DNA of 64,000 nucleotides, from the NCBI GenBank assembly GCA_963774075.1, contig CAVZDP010000001.1, forward strand, positions 248,001 through 312,000, written 5' to 3'. Source of the DNA: JBBQNR01 sp963774075. GTDB taxonomy: Bacteria; Actinomycetota; Thermoleophilia; Solirubrobacterales; JBBDJG01. A model generated the notes under the pieces. The model had not been told where the DNA came from. It made no database searches and was given only the letters and a program-made list of their open reading frames with translations. Each line of letters starts with the position of its first letter. Position 1 is the first letter of the stretch. This document shows, piece by piece, positions 17,087 through 24,072 of this stretch. Made by a program: the position numbers and the translations under genes.

Positions 17087-17464
17087 AGAGGCGGCCGGTA
17101 GGCCGACTCTCAGGACTTTAGGTGTCCGGCGAAGCCGGCCAGATATTCCGGACTAGAGGCGGCCGGTAGGCCGACTCCGGACCTCGCACCCACGGCGCTC
17201 CCGGAATTCGCGGGTAAGCGAATTCCGGCCTATTCGTGTCCGGCGAAGCCGGCCAGATATTCCGGACTAGAGGCGGCCGGTAGGCCGACTCCGGACCTCG
17301 CACCCACGGCGCTCCCGGAATTCGCGGGTAAGCGAATTCCGGCCTATTCGTGTCCGGCGAAGCCGGCCAGATATTCCGGACTAGAGGCGGCCGGTAGGCC
17401 GACTCCGGACCTCGCACCCACGGCGCTCCCGGAATTCGCGGGTAAGCGAATTCCGGCCTATTCG
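17087..17464. repeat. Tandem array, three 114-bp copies plus a partial copy, of an intergenic hairpin element
   Basis: Full copies begin at 17123, 17237 and 17351, with a partial copy at 17087-17122. Each unit contains TGTCCGGCGAAGCCGGCCAGA, an inverted GGCCGGTAGGCC segment and a perfect 9-bp hairpin GGAATTCGC-GGGTAA-GCGAATTCC. The copies look identical, so the expansion is recent. An open frame through them exists only because 114 is divisible by three. Related single elements occur near 5.6, 34.1 and 44.6 kb. Confidence 0.85.
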
Positions 17465-17515
17465 TGGCCTCCGTCCAAGAGGCGAGGAGGCCCCTCCTTC
17501 CGGTACCCTGGGGCT

Positions 17516-17535
17516 GATTGATCGACCGATCAATC
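17516..17535. promoter_or_regulatory. Palindromic operator, probably TetR-family
   Basis: A perfect 9-bp inverted repeat GATTGATCG / CGATCAATC around a 2-bp centre lies 70 bp before the acyl-CoA dehydrogenase start. The length and symmetry are typical of TetR-type regulators (for example FadR- or KstR-like) that control fatty-acid degradation genes. The cognate regulator is not in the window. Confidence 0.65.
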
Positions 17536-17605
17536 GCGGCCGGCACGCGCGCCGATCGCCGCCACTCGACGGCCGCCACTCTCGCACGAAGGAGAACCTC
17601 GAGCC

Positions 17606-18781
17606 TTGGTTGACTTCACGCTTACCGACGAGCAGAAGGACCTGCGCGAGCTGGCACACAACTTCGCCGAGAAGGAGATCCGCCCGGTCGCGTGGGACTA
17701 CGACCGCGACAGCACCTTTCCCCAGGCGATCATCGAGAAGGCCCATGAGGTGGGCCTCATGAACGTCGAGATCCCGGAGGAGTACGGCGGAGGTGGCCTT
17801 CACTGCCTGGACGGCTGCCTGATCGAGGAGGAGTTCGGATGGGGCTGCTCGGGCATCGGGACGTCGCTGATGTGCAACGGGCTCGCTTCGGTGCCCGTGG
17901 TGATCGGCGGATCCGACGAAGTCAAGAAGGAGTACCTGGGCATGCTCGCGGACGAGCCGAAGCTGGCCTCCTTCTGTCTCACCGAGCCCGAGGCGGGCTC
18001 CGACGTGGGCTCCATGCGCACGAGGGCCGAGAGGAAGGGCGACAAGTACCTCATCAACGGCTCGAAGGTGTTCATCACCAACGGCTCCTACGCCAGCTGG
18101 TACACGGTCTACGCCAAGACCGACCCCCAGGCCGGCCACAAGGGCATCTCCGCGTTCGTCGTTCCGCGCGACGCGCCGGGCGTCTCCGTCATGAAGAAAG
18201 AGGACAAGCTCGGCCAGCGCGCCTCCGACACGGCGCAGATTCAGTTCGAGGACGTCGAAATTCCCGCCGGCAACCTACTCGGCGAGGAGAACCACGGCTT
18301 CAGGCTCGCGATGATGACCCTCGACCGCACGCGCCCCGGCGTGGCCGCCATGGCCGTCGGAATCGCGCGCGCGGCATTCGAGTTCGCTGCCGACTATTCC
18401 AAGGAGCGGGTGCAGTTCGGCGTCCCGATCGCGATGCATCAGGCGATCCAGTTCATGATCGCCGACATGGCGACCAAGGTAGAGGCCGGGAGGTTGCTCG
18501 TGTGGCAGTCCGCGGCACTGCTCGACCAGGGTAAGCGCAACACGCTCGCCGCCTCGCATGCGAAGCGCTTCGCCGCTGACTCCGCCATGGAGGTCGCCAC
18601 GGACGCCGTCCAGGTCTATGGCGGCTACGGCTTCATCAAGGAGTACCCGGTGGAGAAGCTGATGCGCGACGCCAAGATCATGCAGCTCTACGAGGGCACG
18701 TCCCAGATCCAGCGGCTCGTGATCGCGCGCGAGGTGCTGATGCCGCGCCGGGTCGAGGAGCCTGCGCCGGCGGCCGTCTAG
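17606..18781 (+). CDS. Acyl-CoA dehydrogenase
   Basis: A 391-residue flavoenzyme catalysing the first oxidation of acyl-CoA to trans-2-enoyl-CoA. It has the FAD/substrate signature CLTEPEAGSDVGSM, the FITNGSYASWYTVYAKT segment, VQVYGGYGFIKEYPVEKLMRDAKI, and the catalytic glutamate in LYEGTSQIQR. The TTG at 17606 is preceded by GAAGGAGAA. A palindromic operator lies 70 bp upstream, and beta-oxidation genes follow 1.7 kb downstream on the same strand. Chain-length preference cannot be read from the sequence. Confidence 0.95.
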   Translation: MVDFTLTDEQKDLRELAHNFAEKEIRPVAWDYDRDSTFPQAIIEKAHEVGLMNVEIPEEYGGGGLHCLDGCLIEEEFGWGCSGIGTSLMCNGLASVPVVIGGSDEVKKEYLGMLADEPKLASFCLTEPEAGSDVGSMRTRAERKGDKYLINGSKVFITNGSYASWYTVYAKTDPQAGHKGISAFVVPRDAPGVSVMKKEDKLGQRASDTAQIQFEDVEIPAGNLLGEENHGFRLAMMTLDRTRPGVAAMAVGIARAAFEFAADYSKERVQFGVPIAMHQAIQFMIADMATKVEAGRLLVWQSAALLDQGKRNTLAASHAKRFAADSAMEVATDAVQVYGGYGFIKEYPVEKLMRDAKIMQLYEGTSQIQRLVIAREVLMPRRVEEPAPAAV

Positions 18782-18791
18782 CCCGCATCGG

Positions 18792-19559
18792 TTAAGCCAA
18801 ACCGGAGTACCAGGTCCCGAACGCGAGGGCGAAGAGCCCGAGCGCGGGGATCAGAACCGTGCGGTAGACGGGCTCGACCACCGGTCGCGTGAGCACCCAC
18901 GCGAACGCGCTGGTGCAGAGCGCCATCGACACGATGGACATCGGCGCGAACAGGGCGAGGGCGGCCGCCGCCTCGAGCTGAGTCGGCAGGGCGGCGATCA
19001 GCAGCAGCACGACGGCGCCGGTCCCGGCCAGCCCGTGCAGCACGCCGATCCCGAAGGCCTGCTGCGGCGTTCGCACGCGGCGGTGACGGTGTGAGGAGCC
19101 GGCGCGGCGGCGGAGATGGCGCAGGCGACTCGGGTGAGGGACGTCGGTCGCGTCATCGGAGTCGTGAGCGTGCGTCGTGGCGGTGTAATCGCCATGGAGC
19201 CACTTGAGCATCACGCGCAGCGCGAGCAGGACGATCACCACGCCGACGGCCTTCTCGGCTCCGCTCTCGAGCCAGGCCGGCAGCTCCGACTTGAAGAAGA
19301 TCAGCGGTAGCCCGATGAGGATCAGTATCGCGGCGTGGCCGGTGCCCCACCACGCGCCGAGCCGGGCTGCGCCACGCGTGTCTCCACCGTCCGCGGCGAC
19401 GAGCGAGGTGACCGCGACGAGGTGGTCCGGATCGGATGCGTGACGCAGGCCCAGCACGAGCGCGATGCCGAGCGCGAGCAGGAGCGGAGCGCCGCTGAAG
19501 AGCCCCGTCAGCCAGGCGTCGATCTCCTCGACCGGATGAAAGAGAAATTCGAAATCCAC
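18792..19559 (-). CDS. NiCoT/HupE-like nickel-cobalt transporter family membrane protein
   Basis: A 255-residue membrane protein with about six helices. The second contains GLRHASDPDHLVA, matching the HAxDxDH metal-binding signature of HoxN/NixA transporters. A histidine-rich cytoplasmic loop (HAHDSDDATDVPHPSRLRH, then SHRHRR) follows and could sense or buffer metal. A GVLHGLAGTGAV segment matches the second conserved helix. Substrate (Ni, Co or another cation) and direction are uncertain. It diverges from the PadR gene. Confidence 0.75.
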   Translation of the reverse strand: MDFEFLFHPVEEIDAWLTGLFSGAPLLLALGIALVLGLRHASDPDHLVAVTSLVAADGGDTRGAARLGAWWGTGHAAILILIGLPLIFFKSELPAWLESGAEKAVGVVIVLLALRVMLKWLHGDYTATTHAHDSDDATDVPHPSRLRHLRRRAGSSHRHRRVRTPQQAFGIGVLHGLAGTGAVVLLLIAALPTQLEAAAALALFAPMSIVSMALCTSAFAWVLTRPVVEPVYRTVLIPALGLFALAFGTWYSGLA

Positions 19560-19691
19560 CGCTGCTCCTTCCCCGCTGGAAACTTACTACCGAAGACCGG
19601 CATCGCGCCTTCGCGGCTCGGGCCGAAAGTCGGTTTCAGGAGAGCGATACGGGCGGCGAGGCGGATCGGATCACCGCCGACCGGGAAAAGT

Positions 19692-19720
19692 TTATTAGCG
19701 CTAACAACCTCGCCTATAAT
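19692..19720 (+). promoter_or_regulatory. Promoter of the padR-type gene with overlapping palindrome
   Basis: A perfect -10 box TATAAT at 19715-19720 is spaced 17 bp from TTATTA at 19692-19697. The 10-bp palindrome TTAGCGCTAA (19695-19704) overlaps the -35 region, within a longer imperfect dyad. This is a good candidate operator for autoregulation by the PadR-family product, or for metal control of the divergent transporter gene. Confidence 0.65.
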
Positions 19721-19764
19721 GACCCAATGCTCGGTGACGGAATTTACCGGGGGGATTGGGAGCG

Positions 19765-20301
19765 GTGAGCACATCGAAAGCGAACAAGGCGCCTGGAGCC
19801 CGCGGGCGGGCGGCGGCCGCACGCAAGGCGGCCAAGGAGGCCACCCTGGCCGCGGAGAGCCGCGCCCCGGCCAAGACCTTCGAGCCCGCCGGCCGGCCCT
19901 CGGACGTGTTCGGCGGAGAGTTGCCGCTGCGCACAGCGGACGCCGCCGAGGCGGGGCCGCGGCGGCGTGACGTCTTCGCCCTGCTGGTGCTCCATCTGAT
20001 TCCCCGCTCCGAGGATGCAGCGTCGTACGGGAACCAGCTAATCGACCAGATCGAGTCGCTCACGCGAGGCGCCGTGGTCCTGAACCCGAACACGATCTAC
20101 CCGCTCCTGCGCGAGCTCGAGGAGAGGGGCCTGGTCGAAGGTCGCTGGGAGCACCCTGAGAAGCGAAGCCGCCGCCTCTACAGCATGACCGCCGATGGCA
20201 AGTCGGAGTACGAGCGCCTGCGGCGCGAGATCGAGCCCTTCCTCGACTCGATCGTCGAGGGCATCACGCTGATAAAGCGCGCGGTCTACTCGAAGCGCTG
20301 A
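19765..20301 (+). CDS. PadR-family transcriptional regulator
   Basis: The C-terminal half is a PadR winged helix (about residues 70-150): FALLVLHLIPRSEDAASYGNQLIDQI, LNPNTIYPLLRELEERGLV, and a wing RSRRLYSMTADGKSEYERL. It is followed by a dimerisation helix. The N-terminal about 60 residues are Ala/Lys/Arg-rich and low complexity, unusual for PadR proteins. The start is GTG 19765; TTG 19756 is an alternative. A consensus -10 box and a palindrome lie upstream. The gene precedes beta-oxidation genes but the regulated target is unknown. Confidence 0.85.
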   Translation: MSTSKANKAPGARGRAAAARKAAKEATLAAESRAPAKTFEPAGRPSDVFGGELPLRTADAAEAGPRRRDVFALLVLHLIPRSEDAASYGNQLIDQIESLTRGAVVLNPNTIYPLLRELEERGLVEGRWEHPEKRSRRLYSMTADGKSEYERLRREIEPFLDSIVEGITLIKRAVYSKR

Positions 20302-20432
20302 GCGCTTGTAGGCCTTTTTCCTGCCGTAGCCGAACCACCAGGGCCACGCCAAAGGGATAGGCTTCGGCCGCATTTGCGGCGCTCCCCTTTTCGGATGCGC
20401 CGTGCCAGCGAGCGCGACAAGGAGCACTGAGA

Positions 20433-21308
20433 ATGTTCGTATTCAAAGCCGCCGTGGTGGGAGCCGGGACGATGGGCGGCGAGATCGCCCAGGTGCTCGC
20501 CGCCGCCGACCTGCCGGTGGTCCTCAAGGACGTGGACCAGAAGTTCGTCGACCAGGGCCTGCAGAAGGCGCGTGAGGTGACCCAGGGTCAGCTCGCCGGC
20601 CTCGTCGCAAAGGAGAAGGTCACCCAGGAGCAGGCGGACCAGCAGCTCGAGCGCACCGTCGGCCTCATCGCCGGCACGACCGAATACGAGAGCTTCGGCG
20701 ACGTGGACTTCGTGATCGAGGCGGTCCCGGAGCGAATGCAGATCAAGCGCGCGGTGTTCGCGGAGCTGGACGCATGCACACCCGGGCACGCCATCCTCGC
20801 CAGCAACACGTCTTCGCTGTCGATCAGCGAGATGGGGGAGGCGACGAGCCGGCCGGAGAAGGTGGTCGGGTTCCACTTCTTCTACCCGGCGTCCATCATG
20901 CGGCTGATCGAGGTGATCGAGGGGCAGCAGACCTCCGAGGAAACGATGCAGGCGACGGTCAACTTCGCTCAGAAGATCCGCAAGATGCCGATTCGCTGCG
21001 GCGAGGTGCCCGGCTTCGTCGTCAACCGCATCCTGAACTCGGCGGCCAGCGAGATCTGGCGCCACAAGGACGAGTCGGGCCGCTCGGCCGAGGAGATCGA
21101 CAAGGAGATCGCCGACGCGAAGGTCACGCCGATGGGGCCGTTCTTCCTGTCCGACCTGCTCGGTCTCGACACGGTGCTGCACGTGGCCGAGCACCTGCGG
21201 GATTCGTACGGCGACCGCTTCTACGTCTCACCGGAGATGAAGGAGCTGGTGGGAGCGGGCAACTACGGGCAGAAGACCGGCAAGGGCTTCTACGAGCACG
21301 GAAAGTAG
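20433..21308 (+). CDS. 3-hydroxyacyl-CoA dehydrogenase, NAD-binding and first C-terminal domain
   Basis: A 291-residue enzyme oxidising 3-hydroxyacyl-CoA with NAD+. The Rossmann motif is VVGAGTMGGEIAQVL, the catalytic His lies in VVGFHFFYPASIMRLIEVI, and NTSSLSISE and a GFVVNRIL linker are present. The C-terminal domain ends KTGKGFYEHGK. RBS AAGGAG precedes the ATG. The next gene begins directly after its stop and carries a second hydroxyacyl-CoA dehydrogenase C-terminal domain fused to a hydratase. The two products together correspond to a FadB-like complex split in an unusual place. Confidence 0.93.
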   Translation: MFVFKAAVVGAGTMGGEIAQVLAAADLPVVLKDVDQKFVDQGLQKAREVTQGQLAGLVAKEKVTQEQADQQLERTVGLIAGTTEYESFGDVDFVIEAVPERMQIKRAVFAELDACTPGHAILASNTSSLSISEMGEATSRPEKVVGFHFFYPASIMRLIEVIEGQQTSEETMQATVNFAQKIRKMPIRCGEVPGFVVNRILNSAASEIWRHKDESGRSAEEIDKEIADAKVTPMGPFFLSDLLGLDTVLHVAEHLRDSYGDRFYVSPEMKELVGAGNYGQKTGKGFYEHGK

Positions 21309-22421
21309 GTGGGCGCGATGGAGCAGGCAACCGCACAGAAGACCTCGAGCGTCGTCGATCGCTTCACGCTGAAGGCGTTCGTCGAATCCTGCCTCGTGCT
21401 CGAGGAGGGAGTGGCCTCCTCGAAGGACATCGAGACGGGCATGATGACCGGCGCCGGCATCCTGCCGGGGCCGTTCGCGCGTGCCGACGAGCGCGGACTC
21501 GACGAGATGCTCGCCGCGCTCGAGAACGCCGCGACCGAATGGGGAGACTCGTTCGCGCCTCCGACGATCCTCCACCGGCTCGTCGCCCAGGGGCGACTCG
21601 GACGCAAGAGCGGACAGGGGTTCTTCTTCTACCCGCAACCCGACCCGGGCTTCGAGAAGGAGACGGTGCTGCTCGAGACGCGCGGCGAGATCGCGATCAT
21701 CTGGCTCAACCGCCCGCCCGCGAATCCGATGAGCCCCGCGCTCATCAAGGAGTTCATGGAGCTTTGGGAGCACTGCAACTCGAGCGAGGAGATCCGCTCG
21801 GTCGTGATCGCCTCGACGAACATCTTCACGTTCTCCGCCGGCGCGGACATCAAGGAGTTCACGAAAATGGACGCCTCCGGCGGTGCCGGGCTGCTCGACT
21901 CCGGACACGCGATGCTGCGCGAGATGGAGAGCTCCAGAACGACAACCATCGCGGCGGTGAACAGCATCGCTTTCGGCGGCGGCTGCGAGCTCGCGATGGC
22001 TTGCGACTTCCGGATCGCCGCGGAATCGGCGACGTTCGGCCAGCCGGAGGTCAATCTCGGCATCATCCCCGGCTTCGGCGGCACGCAGCGCCTGCCGCGC
22101 CTCGTGGGCGAGGGCAAGGCGCTCGAGATGAACCTGACGGGGGACGCGATCTCGGCGTCCGAGGCCTACAGGGTCGGCCTGGTCAACTCGGTCGTGCCGG
22201 ACCACGAGTTGTTCGACACGGCGCTCAACTGGGCGCGCAAGCTCGCGGGCCAAGCGCCGCTGGCGATCGAGCAGATCAAGACCGTCTCGCACAAGGGCGA
22301 CCTCGACGAAGGCATCGGCGCCGAGAAGGAGGGCTTCGCCAAGGTCTTCCAGTCGCAGGACGCGCGGGAGGGCATCACCGCGTTCCTGCAGAAGCGCACG
22401 CCGGGCTTTCAGGGGAAGTAG
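21309..22421 (+). CDS. Fusion of 3-hydroxyacyl-CoA dehydrogenase C-terminal domain and enoyl-CoA hydratase
   Basis: A 370-residue two-domain protein. Residues about 15-115 resemble a 3HCDH C-terminal domain (VLEEGVASSKDIETGMMTGAG, GPFARADERGLDEML, LGRKSGQGFFFYP) with no NAD domain in front. Residues 120-370 form a crotonase with oxyanion-hole segments (FSAGADIKEF; NSIAFGGGCELAMACD) and both catalytic glutamates (GCELAMAC; QPEVNLGIIPGFGGTQRLPR). It should hydrate enoyl-CoA while its first domain completes the dehydrogenase. GTG 21309 abuts the previous stop; ATG 21318 is an alternative. Confidence 0.9.
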   Translation: MGAMEQATAQKTSSVVDRFTLKAFVESCLVLEEGVASSKDIETGMMTGAGILPGPFARADERGLDEMLAALENAATEWGDSFAPPTILHRLVAQGRLGRKSGQGFFFYPQPDPGFEKETVLLETRGEIAIIWLNRPPANPMSPALIKEFMELWEHCNSSEEIRSVVIASTNIFTFSAGADIKEFTKMDASGGAGLLDSGHAMLREMESSRTTTIAAVNSIAFGGGCELAMACDFRIAAESATFGQPEVNLGIIPGFGGTQRLPRLVGEGKALEMNLTGDAISASEAYRVGLVNSVVPDHELFDTALNWARKLAGQAPLAIEQIKTVSHKGDLDEGIGAEKEGFAKVFQSQDAREGITAFLQKRTPGFQGK

Positions 22422-22424
22422 GCG

Positions 22425-23183
22425 CTGACCACGCAGCAGGGCTCAGGGCGCGCGGAGCTACTCGCGGGCCTGCTCCGTGAGTCGCGCTCCACGGTGGCGC
22501 TGACAGGCGCCGGCGTGTCGGTGCCGAGCGGCATCCCCGATTTCCGCTCGCCGGGGACTGGCCTGTGGGAGAAGGTCGACCCGATGGAGGTCGCGCACAT
22601 CGACGTCTTCCGCGAGGACCCGGCGCGTTTTTGGTCTTACTACCGGCCGCGCTTCGGAATGCTCGCCGAAAAGCAGCCCAATCCCGCACACGAAGCTCTC
22701 GCCGAGCTCGAGTCGCGGGGCCTCTTGAGCGCCGTGATCACTCAGAACATCGACCGCCTGCACCACAAGGCCGGCTCGCGTCGCGTCGTCGAGGTGCACG
22801 GGACGATCGAGACCAGCTCGTGCATCGGATGCTCGCAGTCATATCCGCTCGAGCACGTGGGTGCGCTCTTCGACGCCGAGGGCGTTGCACGCTGCGACCA
22901 GTGCAGCGGCGCCGTCAAGCCCGACGTCGTCCTGTTCGGCGAGCTCCTGCCCGAGGCGGCGATGGATGATGCGTACGCGCTCGCGGCGACGGCCGACCTG
23001 ATGCTGTGCGTCGGCTCCTCCCTGGAGGTGCACCCGGTCGCATCGTTGCCGATGACGACGCTGGACCGCGGCGGGCGGCTTGCGATCGTGACCAAGGGGC
23101 CCACGCCCTACGATTCCCAGGCCCACGTGCGCATGGACGGCGACGTCGTCGAGGACATGCGCGCGCTGCTAGCGGCGCTCTAG
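22425..23183 (+). CDS. NAD-dependent protein deacylase (sirtuin), probable CTG start
   Basis: Sirtuin with the NAD-binding GAGVSVPSGIPDFRS, TQNIDRLH with the catalytic His later in EVHGTIE, a zinc site of two CxxC pairs (CIGC; CDQC) and GSSLEVHPVASLP. The first ordinary start codon (GTG 22494) would cut into the first strand of the Rossmann fold. The same frame is open back to CTG 22425, three bases after the hydratase stop and eight bases after AGGGGAA, and encodes a sirtuin-like N-terminal helix (RAELLAGLLRESRSTVALTG). Its place behind beta-oxidation genes suggests regulation of acyl-CoA metabolism. Confidence 0.88.
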   Translation: MTTQQGSGRAELLAGLLRESRSTVALTGAGVSVPSGIPDFRSPGTGLWEKVDPMEVAHIDVFREDPARFWSYYRPRFGMLAEKQPNPAHEALAELESRGLLSAVITQNIDRLHHKAGSRRVVEVHGTIETSSCIGCSQSYPLEHVGALFDAEGVARCDQCSGAVKPDVVLFGELLPEAAMDDAYALAATADLMLCVGSSLEVHPVASLPMTTLDRGGRLAIVTKGPTPYDSQAHVRMDGDVVEDMRALLAAL

Positions 23184-24029
23184 GCCGCCGCTGCTCGGCC
23201 CATGGCGCCGGCGGCGAAGCGCACGCTCGAGCAGCTCGAGCGCGTCGGCGAGAGTCGCCAGCTCTGCCTCGCTGAGAGACCTTTTCAGGGCCGCGTCGCG
23301 AGCCCCGGCCACCTCGGTCCTGCGCGCGAGCGGCTCTGACAGGCGGCCTGTGTCCTGCGCGGACTCGAGCTCGGCCGCAAGCGCGGCGAGAGCGGAGTCG
23401 AGCTGCAGTGCCGCTTGGACCGGCCGCCCGTGGTCGAGGTCGATTCTCGCGCGCAGCGCCATGTCCTCGCTGGGGTAGACCCGCGAACGGCCGCCGAGCA
23501 TGCGCGCGACCTCCACCTCCGGTTCGATCAGCTCCCGCCGGCGAGCGCGCCCGTGCGGCGGCGGCACGTCGAGCGCCGAGGTCCACCTGCTCTCTACGAG
23601 CTCCGCGCCGTTACCGAAGCCGACTCTGGTGCAGTGGGCATGGCCGCGCGAGATCTCGCGGACGTGCGGGTCGGCGGCCGCGAGCGCATGTGCGTGGATG
23701 GCGCGGTTCACCACACTGAGCGCCGCCTTCACGACGCTCTCGCGCTCTTCCTCATTGGCGCGGCAGCTCTCGAGCCACCCCTCGGCCTCGTCGCGGTCCG
23801 CGAATGGCTCCGCTGCGATCGCGGTCACTCGCGTCACGAGGACGGGCTTCGGATCCGCCTCCGCGGCCGTGACGCGCTGCGGCCGCCGCCGGATCAGGCG
23901 CCGGCGAGGCGCCGCCAGCGTCTTGAAGACGATGACGTCGAGCTCGTCGCCCTGATCGGAGCGATTCAGGTAGCGGCCGTCGCGGGGCCCGGGCGCGAAG
24001 CCCAGCTCGAACTGGCAAAAACGGAAGAG
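23169..24029 (-). CDS. Conserved hypothetical protein, N-terminus upstream of first canonical start
   Basis: From GTG 23837 the frame gives 222 residues, but the frame stays open and protein-like further upstream (FRFCQFELGFAPGPRDGRYL, then DVIVFKTLAAPRRRLIRRR). This looks like a structured beta-rich N-terminal domain. The helical C-terminal part (RDAALKRSLSEAELATLADALELL) ends 15 bp inside the convergent sirtuin gene. No ATG, GTG or TTG lies between the upstream stop and this segment, so the boundary at 24029 is approximate. No known domain is recognised. It follows the wall hydrolase gene on the same strand. Confidence 0.6.
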   Translation of the reverse strand, partial: LFRFCQFELGFAPGPRDGRYLNRSDQGDELDVIVFKTLAAPRRRLIRRRPQRVTAAEADPKPVLVTRVTAIAAEPFADRDEAEGWLESCRANEEERESVVKAALSVVNRAIHAHALAAADPHVREISRGHAHCTRVGFGNGAELVESRWTSALDVPPPHGRARRRELIEPEVEVARMLGGRSRVYPSEDMALRARIDLDHGRPVQAALQLDSALAALAAELESAQDTGRLSEPLARRTEVAGARDAALKRSLSEAELATLADALELLERALRRRRHGPSSGGLERR

Positions 24030-24072
24030 CTGAGTCGCTGAAGCCGTCGCGGGTGCGGACGCGATCTGGCGG

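Noticed and set aside
17087..17464. CRISPR array
   Set aside because: The spacers between repeats are not unique; the entire 114-bp unit is repeated and no cas genes are present.
17118..17579. 153-codon minus-strand open frame with three identical 38-residue repeats
   Set aside because: It runs through the intergenic tandem array. The 114-bp period keeps the frame open, and there is no RBS or protein-like composition.
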